NCBI GenBank assembly: GCA_009379845.1
Contig: WHSZ01000056.1
Coordinates: 1 to 40,158 of the forward strand
DNA length: 40,158 bases
Direction of reading: 5' to 3'
From: Pseudonocardiaceae bacterium
Lineage (GTDB): Bacteria; Actinomycetota; Actinomycetes; Mycobacteriales; Pseudonocardiaceae
Positions 9,047 to 17,120 of the stretch are shown here, in pieces (within the stretch, counting starts at the first letter, position 1; each line of letters opens with the position of its first letter). Made by a program: the position numbers and the translations under genes. Under the pieces are notes generated by a model. That model ran no database searches. It worked only from the letters and a program-made list of their open reading frames with translations, and was not told the origin of the DNA.

Positions 9047-9104
9047 GACGCGAAGCCTAGTAGGCCAGCCGGGCTAGCCAAGACCGCCACTCCAGGTATC
9101 CCAC

Positions 9105-9125
9105 TCGTGGGCGTTTTATCGCCCG
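9105..9125 (-). terminator. candidate clpB terminator hairpin
   Basis: GGGCG, a six-base loop TTTTAT, then CGCCC form a short stem just downstream of the clpB stop (9159, leftward). There is no U-tract after the stem on the minus strand. The sequence next to it (GCCCGAGCGTGCCGTTCG) resembles one in the gap at 18.7 kb. Confidence 0.35.
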
Positions 9126-9158
9126 AGCGTGCCGTTCGATGGCCACGCCCGCGCGGGC

Positions 9159-11753
9159 TCAGACCCGGCGAACGTCCAGCGCGTCGCTTGTAGTGTTGTC
9201 GTCCGCGATGTCCACCCGCACGGTGTCGCCGTCCCGGACCTCGCCGGCCAGCAGCTCCTTCGCGAGCTGATCACCGATCGCGGACTGCACCAGCCGCCGC
9301 AACGGCCGCGCGCCGTAAACCGGGTCGAAGCCGTTCAGCGCAAGCCACTCGCGCGCGGCCGGCGTGACGTCCAGGGTGAGCCGCCGCTCGCCGAGCCGGT
9401 CGGCCAGCCGGGCCACCTGAATGTCCACAATAGACACCAGTTCCTCGGTGGCCAGCGAGTGGAACACCACCACGTTGTCAAGCCGGTTCAGGAACTCCGG
9501 CTTGAACTGCTGGCGTACCACGGACATCACCGCATCGGAGCGCTGCCGCTCGTCCAGCCCCGCGTCCGCGATCGTCTGTGAGCCGAGGTTCGAGGTGAGC
9601 ACCAGGATGGTGTTCCGGAAGTCCACGGTGCGCCCCTGGCCGTCGGTCAGCCGCCCGTCGTCCAGCACCTGCAGCAGCACGTCGAACACGTCCGGATGCG
9701 CCTTCTCCACCTCGTCGAGCAGCACGACGGCGTACGGCCGCCTGCGCACCGACTCGGTGAGCTGGCCGCCCTGGTCGTAGCCGACGTAGCCGGGCGGCGC
9801 GCCGACCAGCCGGGCGACCGAGTGCTTCTCGGAGTATTCGGACATATCGATCCGGATCATGGCGCGCTCGTCGTCGAAAAGGAACGCAGCGAGCGACTTG
9901 GCCAGCTCGGTCTTGCCGACCCCGGTCGGGCCGAGGAACAGGAACGACCCGGTCGGCCGGTCCGGGTCGGCCACCCCGGTCCGAGCGCGGCGCACCGCGT
10001 CCGAGACCACCTTCACCGCCTCGGTCTGCCCGACCACCCGTCCGCTCAGCTCGGACTCCATCCGCAGCAGCTTGCCGGTCTCGCCCTCGAGCAGCCGGCC
10101 AGCCGGGATGCCCGTCCACGCGGAGACCACGTCGGCGACGTCATCCGCGCCGACCTCCTCCTTGAGCATCACCTGCTCTGTCGACGCCGTCCCGGCTGTG
10201 CTCTGCTCCAGCTCCTTCTCCAGCGCCGGGATCCGACCGTACCGCAGCTCGGCCGCCCGCCCGAGATCGCCGTCCCGCTCGGCACGCTCCGACTCGCCAC
10301 GCAGCTGCTCGAGCTGCTCCTTCAGGTCGCGGACCTTGTCGATCGAGCCCTTCTCGTTCTGCCAGCGCGCGGTCAGCGCGGAGAGCTCCTCACGTCGTTC
10401 AGCCAGTTCGGCGCGCAGCGCGCCGAGCCGGTCGCGGGACGCCGCATCGTCCTCTTTGGACAGCGCCATGTCCTCGATCTCCAGCCGGCGTACCGCGCGC
10501 TCAACCTCGTCGATCTCCACCGGTCGCGAGTCGATCTCCATGCGCAGCCGGGAAGCCGCCTCGTCGACAAGATCGATCGCCTTGTCCGGCAGGAACCGCG
10601 CGGTGATGTAGCGGTCCGAAAGGGTGGCGGCCGCGACCAGCGCGGCATCGGTGATCCGCACCCCGTGGTGCACCTCGTAGCGCTCCTTCAGCCCGCGAAG
10701 GATGCCGATCGTGTCGCCCGCGGACGGCTCACCGACCAGCACCTGCTGGAAACGTCGCTCGAGCGCGGCGTCCTTCTCGATGCGCTGCCGGTACTCATCG
10801 AGCGTGGTGGCGCCGACCATCCGCAGCTCACCGCGGGCCAGCATCGGTTTGATCATGTTGCCGGCGTCCATCGCACCCTCACCGGTGGCGCCCGCACCGA
10901 CGATGGTGTGCAGCTCGTCGATGAACGTGATCACCTGCCCGGCGGACTCGGTGATCTCCTTGAGCACCGCCTTCAGCCGCTCCTCGAACTCCCCCCGGTA
11001 CTTCGCGCCCGCCACCATCGCACCGAGATCCAGCGCCACGACCCGCTTGTCCCGCAACGACTCCGGCACGTCGCCTGCCACGATCCGCTGCGCGAGCCCC
11101 TCCACGATGGCGGTCTTGCCAACGCCAGGCTCGCCGATCAGCACCGGGTTGTTCTTGGTACGCCGGGAAAGCACCTGCACCACCCGGCGGATCTCGCCGT
11201 CCCGGCCGATCACCGGGTCCAGGTCACCGGAGCGGGCGCGCTGCGTCAGGTCGACGCCGTACTTCTCCAGCGCCTGATAGGTGTCCTCCGGATCGGGGCT
11301 CGTCACCCGCGCGGAGCCGCGCACTTTGACGAATGCCTCGCGCAACGCCTCCACGGTAGCGCCGTGCCTGCGGAGCAGGTCGCCGACCGAACGGCCCTCC
11401 GCGGCCAGCCCGACCAGCACGTGTTCGGCTGCCACGTACTCGTCACCCATCTCGGTCGCCAGCCGCTGCGCGTGGGTGAGCGAGCGAACCGCGTCGCCGT
11501 CGAACTGCGGCGCGGACACCGTCGCACCGGTCGCCGACGGCAGGGCCTTGGCGAGCGGTTCCAGCTCGGCCCGCACCTGCTCAGGGTCGGCACCGACGGC
11601 GGTGAGCAACGGAGCGGTGATGCCATCGCTCTGCGCCAGCAGCGCGCCGAGCAGGTGCGCGGGCGCCACATCCGGATTGCCGTTCATGGTCGCGGCTTGC
11701 ACCGCGGACGAGATCGCCTGCTGAGTCTTCGTTGTCGGGTTGAACGCGTCCAT
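9159..11753 (-). CDS. clpB: ATP-dependent disaggregase ClpB
   Basis: Hsp100 chaperone that pulls polypeptides out of aggregates together with DnaK, 864 residues, the expected length. In order: the N-terminal Clp_N repeats (residues about 1-145), AAA-1 with Walker A GEPGVGKT at 207-214, the coiled-coil middle domain typical of ClpB (EDDAASRDRLGALRAELAER...LEQLRGESERAERDG), and AAA-2 with GPTGVGKTE near residue 605 followed by the pore and Walker B segments GAPPGYVGYDQGG and VLLDEVEKAH. GAGGTAGGG precedes the ATG at 11753. A HAIR operator lies about 75 bp upstream, so HspR, encoded at 18.8 kb, is the likely repressor. Confidence 0.98.
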   Translation of the reverse strand: MDAFNPTTKTQQAISSAVQAATMNGNPDVAPAHLLGALLAQSDGITAPLLTAVGADPEQVRAELEPLAKALPSATGATVSAPQFDGDAVRSLTHAQRLATEMGDEYVAAEHVLVGLAAEGRSVGDLLRRHGATVEALREAFVKVRGSARVTSPDPEDTYQALEKYGVDLTQRARSGDLDPVIGRDGEIRRVVQVLSRRTKNNPVLIGEPGVGKTAIVEGLAQRIVAGDVPESLRDKRVVALDLGAMVAGAKYRGEFEERLKAVLKEITESAGQVITFIDELHTIVGAGATGEGAMDAGNMIKPMLARGELRMVGATTLDEYRQRIEKDAALERRFQQVLVGEPSAGDTIGILRGLKERYEVHHGVRITDAALVAAATLSDRYITARFLPDKAIDLVDEAASRLRMEIDSRPVEIDEVERAVRRLEIEDMALSKEDDAASRDRLGALRAELAERREELSALTARWQNEKGSIDKVRDLKEQLEQLRGESERAERDGDLGRAAELRYGRIPALEKELEQSTAGTASTEQVMLKEEVGADDVADVVSAWTGIPAGRLLEGETGKLLRMESELSGRVVGQTEAVKVVSDAVRRARTGVADPDRPTGSFLFLGPTGVGKTELAKSLAAFLFDDERAMIRIDMSEYSEKHSVARLVGAPPGYVGYDQGGQLTESVRRRPYAVVLLDEVEKAHPDVFDVLLQVLDDGRLTDGQGRTVDFRNTILVLTSNLGSQTIADAGLDERQRSDAVMSVVRQQFKPEFLNRLDNVVVFHSLATEELVSIVDIQVARLADRLGERRLTLDVTPAAREWLALNGFDPVYGARPLRRLVQSAIGDQLAKELLAGEVRDGDTVRVDIADDNTTSDALDVRRV

Positions 11754-11825
11754 TCCCTACCTCGGTCGTACCTGCGCTATGGACAGCCTCCCGCAGCCGC
11801 CCTCACCATGCCTAACGTCAGAAAA

Positions 11826-11846
11826 GTTGAGTGAGTTCCGCTCAAC
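11826..11846. promoter_or_regulatory. HAIR operator (HspR binding site) upstream of clpB
   Basis: An inverted repeat with arms GTTGAG and CTCAAC separated by nine bases matches the HAIR consensus CTTGAGT-N7-ACTCAAG. It lies about 75 bp upstream of the clpB ATG. The same TTGAG-N9-CTCAA architecture recurs upstream of dnaK. It also lies about 195 bp upstream of the divergent symporter gene. Confidence 0.85.
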
Positions 11847-12039
11847 TAGGGCGCCGTTGCGTCCCACAACCACACCGTCATGAACGGTGTCTGCTCGGAT
11901 ACGCAGAGCCACACCCGCAGGGAATTGGTCAAAAAGGTGCTGCCGGGTCACTCGGTGGAACGAGCCAAGGACACAACTCTTACATGATTTGACCTCAGCC
12001 CCTTGTCATCGATACGTACATAGGCTGCACTTTCGCACC

Positions 12040-13632
12040 ATGTTTGCGCATCATCTGTCACCGCCCGGGGCGTCGTCGATCACGACCCTCGCGCAGGAAG
12101 AAGAGGGAGCCGAGGCGGGCTTTCTCAGATCGATCGAAACGGCCATTAACGACATTTTCGACCCGATCACCACGGCACTTTCGGATTTCGTGTTCGCCGA
12201 GATCACGGTCTTCGGCGTCACGTTCCCGTGGATCGTCGCCTGGTTGGTCATCGCGGCCACGGTCTTCACCCTGTACTTCGGCTTCATCCAGTTCCGCAGC
12301 TTCAAGCTGGCCTTCGAGCTGGTACGCGGCAAGTACACGAGGAAGGACGAGCCTGGCGAGATCACCCATTTCCAGGCGCTGAGTTCCGCGGTATCCGGAA
12401 CGGTCGGGTTGGGCAACATCGCCGGCGTCGGTGTCGCCGTCACGATCGGCGGCGCCGGTGCGACATTCTGGATGATCATGTGCGGGCTGCTCGGTATGTG
12501 CACCAAGTTCGTTGAGTGCACGCTCGGGGTGAAATACCGCGAGATACACGAGGACGGCACGGTCTCCGGCGGCCCGATGCACTACCTGCGGAAGGGCGTC
12601 GCGGAACGGTTCGGCGGCGGTAACGGCGGCAAGGCCTTCGGCCAGGTCCTCGCGGTGCTGGCCTCGATAATGATCCTGTTCTTCGGGATCGCGGGTGGCA
12701 ACATGTTCCAGGCCAACCAGACCTTCGCGCAGCTGCGGGACGTTACCGGCGGCGACGACGGCTGGCTTGGCAACGACGGCTCGGCGCTGATCTTCGGCCT
12801 CATCCTGGCCGGCGTGGTCGGTGCCGTCATCATCGGCGGGATCAAGTCCATCGGCCGGGTTACCAGCCGGCTGGTGCCCACCATGGGCATCGTCTACGTC
12901 GCGGCCTGCCTGATCGTCATCATCTCGAACCTCACCGAGGTTCCGGCCGCGATCGGCACGATCTTCGAGGGCGCGTTCTCCCCGGAGGGCGTCGCGGGCG
13001 GCGCCATCGGTGCCCTGATCGTCGGCTTCCAACGGGCCGCGTTCTCCAACGAGGCCGGCCTCGGTTCGGCGCCCATCGCGCACTCCGCGGTGCGCACGAA
13101 GCACCCGGTCACCGAGGGCTTCGTCGCGCTGCTCGAGCCGTTCATCGACACCGTGATCGTCTGCACGATGACCGCACTGACCATCGTGATCGCCAACACC
13201 CAGTTCTGGACACAGGCTCAGGCCAGTGTCGCCGCGGGCGGGGACGAGCCGGACGGCGTCACGGTGACATCGGAGTCCTTCGCGACGGTGCTGCCGTGGT
13301 TCCCGTACGTGCTGACCCTGGCCGTGGCGCTGTTCGCCATCTCCACGATCATCACCTGGGGCTACTACGGCCAGAAGGCCTGGACGTTCCTGTTCGGTAA
13401 GAGCAAGACCAGCGAGCACATCTACCACGGCGTCTTCATGGCGTTCGTGGTCATCGGTTCGGTGCTTACCCTCGGCAGCGTGCTGGACTTCGCCGACGCG
13501 GTGCTGTTCCTGCTCGCGCTGTTCAACATCATCGGGCTGTACCTGCTCGCGCCCGTGGTGAAACGCGAGGTCAAAGCCTACCGGGAGAAGCTGCGCACCG
13601 GGGAGGTGCACAAGCTGGAAAAGGTCGAGTAG
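12040..13632 (+). CDS. sodium:alanine symporter (AGCS family)
   Basis: A 530-residue polytopic inner-membrane protein that imports alanine or glycine with sodium. Family signatures include HFQALSSAVSGTVGLGNIAGVGVAV (residues about 106-130; glycine-rich, Na+/substrate site), FWMIMCGLLGMCTKFVECTLG and GFQRAAFSNEAGLGSAPIAHS. About 11 hydrophobic segments are present. The N-terminus is slightly extended, and the ATG at 12040 is the best start; the frame remains open to 11887 but that part is not family-like. It ends at a strong terminator. The 286-bp gap upstream also serves clpB in the opposite direction. I looked for a glycine riboswitch in this leader and did not see one. Confidence 0.93.
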   Translation: MFAHHLSPPGASSITTLAQEEEGAEAGFLRSIETAINDIFDPITTALSDFVFAEITVFGVTFPWIVAWLVIAATVFTLYFGFIQFRSFKLAFELVRGKYTRKDEPGEITHFQALSSAVSGTVGLGNIAGVGVAVTIGGAGATFWMIMCGLLGMCTKFVECTLGVKYREIHEDGTVSGGPMHYLRKGVAERFGGGNGGKAFGQVLAVLASIMILFFGIAGGNMFQANQTFAQLRDVTGGDDGWLGNDGSALIFGLILAGVVGAVIIGGIKSIGRVTSRLVPTMGIVYVAACLIVIISNLTEVPAAIGTIFEGAFSPEGVAGGAIGALIVGFQRAAFSNEAGLGSAPIAHSAVRTKHPVTEGFVALLEPFIDTVIVCTMTALTIVIANTQFWTQAQASVAAGGDEPDGVTVTSESFATVLPWFPYVLTLAVALFAISTIITWGYYGQKAWTFLFGKSKTSEHIYHGVFMAFVVIGSVLTLGSVLDFADAVLFLLALFNIIGLYLLAPVVKREVKAYREKLRTGEVHKLEKVE

Positions 13633-13649
13633 TACCTGCTACCCGTTCC

Positions 13650-13687
13650 AAGGGCCCTGGACGTGTTTCGGCACGTACAGGGCCCTT
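13650..13687 (+). terminator. strong hairpin terminator after the symporter gene
   Basis: AAGGGCCCTG and CAGGGCCCTT form a perfect 10-bp stem, extended inward by ACGTG/CACGT around a TTTCGG loop. It begins 17 bp after the stop. It separates the symporter from the type VII-like cassette. Only a weak T run (GCTTT) follows, usual for actinobacteria. Confidence 0.85.
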
Positions 13688-13796
13688 GCTTTGGGAAAGC
13701 AAACGTTCACCGGGCGGTGTGGAACGACCCCCGGCGGGTGCGCGTCACTTCCACAGCACGTCCGCACGATCACCTACCGCGAACGGCGATTTACCG

Positions 13797-14114
13797 ATGA
13801 ACGACGAACAAACCGAGGACGAGCTGGCGTTGCCGCCGCTGGTCTACGTGCCCTGCACGAGCGCCGAACCGACGGACGGCGAGCTGACCCTCGAGATGCG
13901 CCAGCTTGCCGACGGGCGCCTGGCACTGCCGGTCTATTCCGCGCTTGACCGGCTGGTGAACTGCTGCGGCGAGGGACAGCCGTGGGCAGCCGTGCCAACC
14001 AATCGCCTCGACGAAGCGAGCGCGTCGGCCCCGTTCGACGTCATCGTGCTCGACCTGGAGATCCCCGAAGAGTTGCGGAACGACGACAGCACGGAAGGCG
14101 GCAACCATGTCTGA
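13797..14114 (+). CDS. SseB-like (SAV_915-type) small protein in a type VII-like cassette
   Basis: 105 residues from the ATG at 13797. The central part (LVYVPCTS...LTLEMRQLADGRLALPVYSALDRLVNCCGEGQPWAAVPTNRL) has the alternating pattern of the SseB N-terminal domain: a YVP strand, a DGR-LPVY turn-strand, and a loop ending GQPW. Small SseB/SAV_915-like proteins occur beside ESX-type substrate genes in actinobacteria, where a chaperone or adaptor role has been suggested but not established. The stop overlaps the start of the EspC-like gene by 8 bp, so the two are translationally coupled. No signal peptide. The upstream boundary is the terminator at 13650-13687. Confidence 0.7.
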   Translation: MNDEQTEDELALPPLVYVPCTSAEPTDGELTLEMRQLADGRLALPVYSALDRLVNCCGEGQPWAAVPTNRLDEASASAPFDVIVLDLEIPEELRNDDSTEGGNHV

Positions 14115-14385
14115 TCACCTGGACGTCGACCCTGAACTGGTCGCCGGGTACGCGCGCACCCTGAACAGCGGCGGAGACGCGCTCAACGATGTCGGCGCGA
14201 ACCTTCCGGACAGCCCGGACGCCGGCGAGATGACCGCGGATCTGACCGGCTTGCTGAGCATCTTCGCGGACAACACCGGTCAGCTCGTGAAGGGCGTGCT
14301 GGGCGCGGGACAAGCCGTCAGCGAGGCCGCGGGCGACTACCAGAACGGCGAGAACACGAACGCGGACACGTTCAACGCGAGCTAG
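14107..14385 (+). CDS. EspC/WXG100-like type VII secretion target
   Basis: 92 residues, predicted as a helix-turn-helix hairpin. The helices are LDVDPELVAGYARTLNSGGDALNDVG and GQLVKGVLGAGQAVSEAAGDY. After the second helix comes Y78-QNG-E82, a YxxxE tail matching the YxxxD/E export signal of ESX (type VII) substrates. The canonical WxG turn is missing, as in EspC-like "type VII secretion target" proteins. It overlaps the SseB-like gene and is followed 15 bp later by the 434-residue WxG protein. The likely role is co-substrate or heterodimer partner for that protein; this is inference from gene order. No ESX ATPase or membrane component is in this window. Confidence 0.78.
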   Translation: MSDHLDVDPELVAGYARTLNSGGDALNDVGANLPDSPDAGEMTADLTGLLSIFADNTGQLVKGVLGAGQAVSEAAGDYQNGENTNADTFNAS

Positions 14386-14400
14386 CACGAGGACGCACCC

Positions 14401-15705
14401 ATGGCACTGAACACCAAGATCGACGGAAACCCGGAAAGCTGCCGTTCGGCCGGCAACTGGCTGAAGAGCACCCTCGCGAACGGCGTGCACGACGCCGGAA
14501 GCCAGCTGTATCAGGTTCGGAACGGGTCCAACGGGCGCTGGACGGGAGCCGCAGGCGAGGCGTTCCGCCAGCGGATGAGCGAATGCGGCAAGGACACCGA
14601 CGAGTTGCGGGACGATGCCCGCAGCGCGGGTGGCGCGTTCGAATCCCTCGCCGACGACATGGAGACCGCGCAGCGGCGGATGCAGCGGGCGCGGGAATCC
14701 GCCGTCGCGGCGGAGCTGGACGTCACCGACAGCCAGATCCTGCACCCCGGCCAGGGTCCCGGCGCACCGGAAGCGCTGCCGACCGACGGCAGCGCCACCG
14801 ACGAGCAGCGCAGCGCGCACGCGGACGCCGTGCAGGCACAGAACGCGCACGCGGCCAAGGTGGCCGCCTACAACCGGCTCGCGGGCGAGGTGGACGGCGC
14901 CCGAGGGGTATGGGAGCGCGGCAAGAGCGCTTTCGACTCCGTCGCCAACGGGCTCTGGGACAAGCGCTACCTGAACGCGTTCAGCTGGACCGCGACGTTC
15001 GCCGGCGCCCTTGAGGGCCGCCGGCTGTTCTGGCAGAAGGGCGCGGACGCCTGGCGTGCCGAGGCGGGCAAGGCGCTGCGGCACCTCGACGAAACGACCC
15101 AGGCGGCACGGGCCGGCGGGATCGGCAACAAGCTGAACTTCTACAAGACAATCGACGCGCAGCACGCGCAGTACTACGACGCGTTGAAGCACGCCGACGA
15201 CGCGGCCGGCAAGGTGCCGTCCGGAGTGCTCGCCAGGATCAACAACTCGGCACGCTCGGGCACCAGGTCCGCGCTGAGCCGGATCTCACCGGCACTGGTC
15301 TCCGGTGGCTCGAAGGTGCTCTCCAAGGTGCCGGTCGTTGGGCTCGGCGTCACCGCGGCCAGCGTCGGGATGGACATCAACAACGGCAAGGAGCCGGGCA
15401 AGGCGGTGGTCTCCGGGGCGGCCGGATTCGGGGCAGGGATGGCCGCGGCCGGGATGGTCGCCGCGGCGGGAGGACCGGTCGGCTGGGGTGTCGGTGCCGG
15501 CATCGCGGCCGGTATCGGCATTGGCTACGCCGCGGACTACGCGTGGGACAACTGGATGCCGGACGGCGCGAAGGACGCCATCAACGACGGCCTCAGCTCG
15601 GCAGGTAACGCCATCAAGGACGGCGCCGGTGCGGTTGGCGACGCGGTCGGCGACGCCGCGAGCGGCGCGGCGGACGTGGCGAAGAAGGTCATCCCCGGTT
15701 GGTGA
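14401..15705 (+). CDS. large WxG-type secreted protein with glycine-zipper C-terminus (candidate type VII effector)
   Basis: 434 residues. The first about 110 residues form a WXG100-like helical hairpin with the turn W47-T-G49, flanked by helices ENPESCRSAGNWL-like and ADDMETAQRRMQRARES. A charged helical linker follows (about 130-270), with three conserved-looking aromatic patches (KSAFDSVANGLWDKRYLNAFSW). The C-terminal third is highly glycine/alanine rich and hydrophobic (about 310-380), including AAGFGAGMAAAGMVAAAGG and GVGAGIAAGIGIGYAADYAWDNW, a glycine-zipper pattern seen in membrane-inserting proteins. The tail (390-430) is an amphipathic repeat built on GNAIKDGAGAVGDAVGDAASGAADVAKK. 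I propose a secreted membrane-active effector. A structural cell-surface role is the main alternative. Confidence 0.7.
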   Translation: MALNTKIDGNPESCRSAGNWLKSTLANGVHDAGSQLYQVRNGSNGRWTGAAGEAFRQRMSECGKDTDELRDDARSAGGAFESLADDMETAQRRMQRARESAVAAELDVTDSQILHPGQGPGAPEALPTDGSATDEQRSAHADAVQAQNAHAAKVAAYNRLAGEVDGARGVWERGKSAFDSVANGLWDKRYLNAFSWTATFAGALEGRRLFWQKGADAWRAEAGKALRHLDETTQAARAGGIGNKLNFYKTIDAQHAQYYDALKHADDAAGKVPSGVLARINNSARSGTRSALSRISPALVSGGSKVLSKVPVVGLGVTAASVGMDINNGKEPGKAVVSGAAGFGAGMAAAGMVAAAGGPVGWGVGAGIAAGIGIGYAADYAWDNWMPDGAKDAINDGLSSAGNAIKDGAGAVGDAVGDAASGAADVAKKVIPGW

Positions 15706-15720
15706 TCTACTTGGACCGTT

Positions 15721-16593
15721 ATGGAAACCCCTTCGCCGCGCCCTGACCCGGCTACCGGGCTACCGCGGCCACCGAACGCACCGCTGCCGGACGGTGTGGT
15801 CACCGTGCCGGACCGCACCGGATCGACGAGCGGCCTGCCGGACCCGCCGGAAGGCATGGGGCCGGTGCTGGAATCGTTCCGGCCGTCCCAGCTGGTCAGC
15901 GTTTTCGCCGGGCTGATCGGGGCCGGCGTCGTCGCGCTGTTCCTGATCCTGAAGGACGGCGGGTTCGGTTGGGCGAGCAACGGCGTGCTGTGGGCACCGA
16001 TCGTGGTGGTCGCCGTCGTGCTATACGTCAGCGTGCGGCGCACCGTGATCACCGCGGGCGCCGACTGGCTGATGGCACGGAACTGGGTCCGCACCTACGA
16101 ACTCGGCGCGATCCGGCTGGACTCCCGGCCCAAGATCACCCGGCTGACGCTGCAAGACACCAGCGGGCGGCAGGTGCGCGTGGAGCTCGCCGACCTGTGC
16201 GGGAACAGCAAGCTGTGGGATCTGGTGTACAACGGCATCCGGCATTCGGTCGCAGGCGGCGATGTCGAGGTGAACGAGCCCGCCCGCCGGTGGCTCGGGC
16301 TGCCGTCCATGCCGGACGACCAGCGGCTCGTGGCGGAAAACGAACGCCGGCACCGGGAATGGCGGGAGAACGCCCGGACCCGCAAGCGGGAGATCGACAA
16401 CCCGGGGCGGATGCTCGGCAGGGGCCTCGCCGTGCTGCTGTGCGTGCTCGGCGCGGGGGTCTTCCCGTTCGCGGTGGTGGCGATGGCCCGCGAACCGGTC
16501 GGCGGCGCGATGGTCGTTGTCGCATCGGCCGGTGCGTTCGCCCTCGGCCGCCTGCTGTTCCGGCAGACCCGGGTTCCGCCGCAACGACTGTGA
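15721..16593 (+). CDS. multi-spanning membrane protein, possible immunity or accessory partner
   Basis: 290 residues, beginning 15 bp after the effector-like gene. A proline-rich cytosolic N-terminus (1-55) precedes two hydrophobic helices at about 58-78 and 87-104. A soluble domain of about 125 residues follows, starting RRTVITAGADWLMARNWVRTYELGAIRL, which has the look of a membrane-linked PH-like domain. Two more helices lie at about 235-256 and 260-280. I do not recognise a named family. Its place directly after a candidate membrane-active toxin, in the same operon, makes an immunity role plausible. A type VII accessory role is equally possible. Confidence 0.65.
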   Translation: METPSPRPDPATGLPRPPNAPLPDGVVTVPDRTGSTSGLPDPPEGMGPVLESFRPSQLVSVFAGLIGAGVVALFLILKDGGFGWASNGVLWAPIVVVAVVLYVSVRRTVITAGADWLMARNWVRTYELGAIRLDSRPKITRLTLQDTSGRQVRVELADLCGNSKLWDLVYNGIRHSVAGGDVEVNEPARRWLGLPSMPDDQRLVAENERRHREWRENARTRKREIDNPGRMLGRGLAVLLCVLGAGVFPFAVVAMAREPVGGAMVVVASAGAFALGRLLFRQTRVPPQRL

Positions 16594-16603
16594 TCGTCAA
16601 CGG

Positions 16604-16644
16604 TCCGGCGTCGGCTACAGGTCGGCGTCGGCTACAGGTCGGCG
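16604..16644. repeat. tandem duplication spanning the end of the MarR gene
   Basis: CGGCGTCGGCTACAG occurs at 16606-16620 and again at 16623-16637, with period 17, and a third partial unit runs into the MarR coding sequence. On the minus strand each copy encodes the last codons and stop (GAC CTG TAG). The final codons of the gene have therefore been duplicated just past its own stop. Confidence 0.8.
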
Positions 16645-17120
16645 TTGAGCTTTCCGAGCAGCCGGCCGAACGCGCTGATCTCCGCGGTCGACCAGCTCTC
16701 GAACCTGGCGCGCAGCCGGATCCCGCGCTCCGCGCGCACCTTGTTCAGCCGCTCCCTGCCGGCCTCGGTCAGCTGCACCAGCCTGGCCCGACCGTCCGTC
16801 GGATCGAGCACCCGCTCGATCAGCGAGAGCTCCTCGAGCCGCGCGATCTGCCTGCTCACCGTGGATTTGTCCAGCCCGGTCTTGTCAACGACCTCGGCGG
16901 CACGGACCGGCTCGATGTCGGAAAGCCGTAGCAGCAGCGCGTAGCACGCCGAATCCAGCTCGGGGTGGACCTGCGCGGCGAACGTCATCGAGAAGCTGCG
17001 CGCGCGGGCGAACAACACGGACAGCTCACGCTCGATCGTCGTCGCGGCCGCTTCGCGCCTGTCCTGCTCGGTGTACTCCGGCTGGTGCGCCGCCGTCTCT
17101 GGACCGTCGTTTTCGCCCAC
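16632..17120 (-). CDS. MarR-family transcriptional regulator
   Basis: 162 residues, GTG start at 17120 preceded by AGAAGGGGC. The winged helix is clear: helix pair PVRAAEVVDKTGLDKSTVSRQIARLEELSLIERV, then the wing DPTDGRARLVQLTEAG, then a C-terminal dimerisation helix with WSTAEISAFGRLLGKL. The N-terminus is unusually long and acidic (MGENDGPETAAHQPEYTEQD). MarR proteins generally repress a neighbouring efflux or redox gene and are released by phenolic ligands or oxidants. The divergent flavohemoglobin-type gene, 343 bp away, is the natural candidate target. Two copies of GCGAT(T)CCGGAAA (17147-17158, 17237-17249) in that gap could be sites. Confidence 0.9.
   Translation of the reverse strand: MGENDGPETAAHQPEYTEQDRREAAATTIERELSVLFARARSFSMTFAAQVHPELDSACYALLLRLSDIEPVRAAEVVDKTGLDKSTVSRQIARLEELSLIERVLDPTDGRARLVQLTEAGRERLNKVRAERGIRLRARFESWSTAEISAFGRLLGKLNADL

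Noticed and set aside
9696..11834. 712-codon open frame on the plus strand opposite clpB
   Set aside because: It is the antisense shadow of clpB; the translation is Arg/Leu/His-rich with no motif, and ClpB is unmistakable.
11880..11987. 35-codon frame starting MNGVCSDTQSHTRR upstream of the symporter
   Set aside because: No ribosome binding site and no resemblance to any known small protein; probably chance.
11880..12039. possible glycine or other riboswitch in the symporter leader
   Set aside because: I looked for the conserved elements of the gcvT and ydaO classes and did not find them.
12058..13611. 517-codon frame antisense to the symporter
   Set aside because: Shadow of high-GC coding; no domain, while the sense strand is a clear AGCS transporter.
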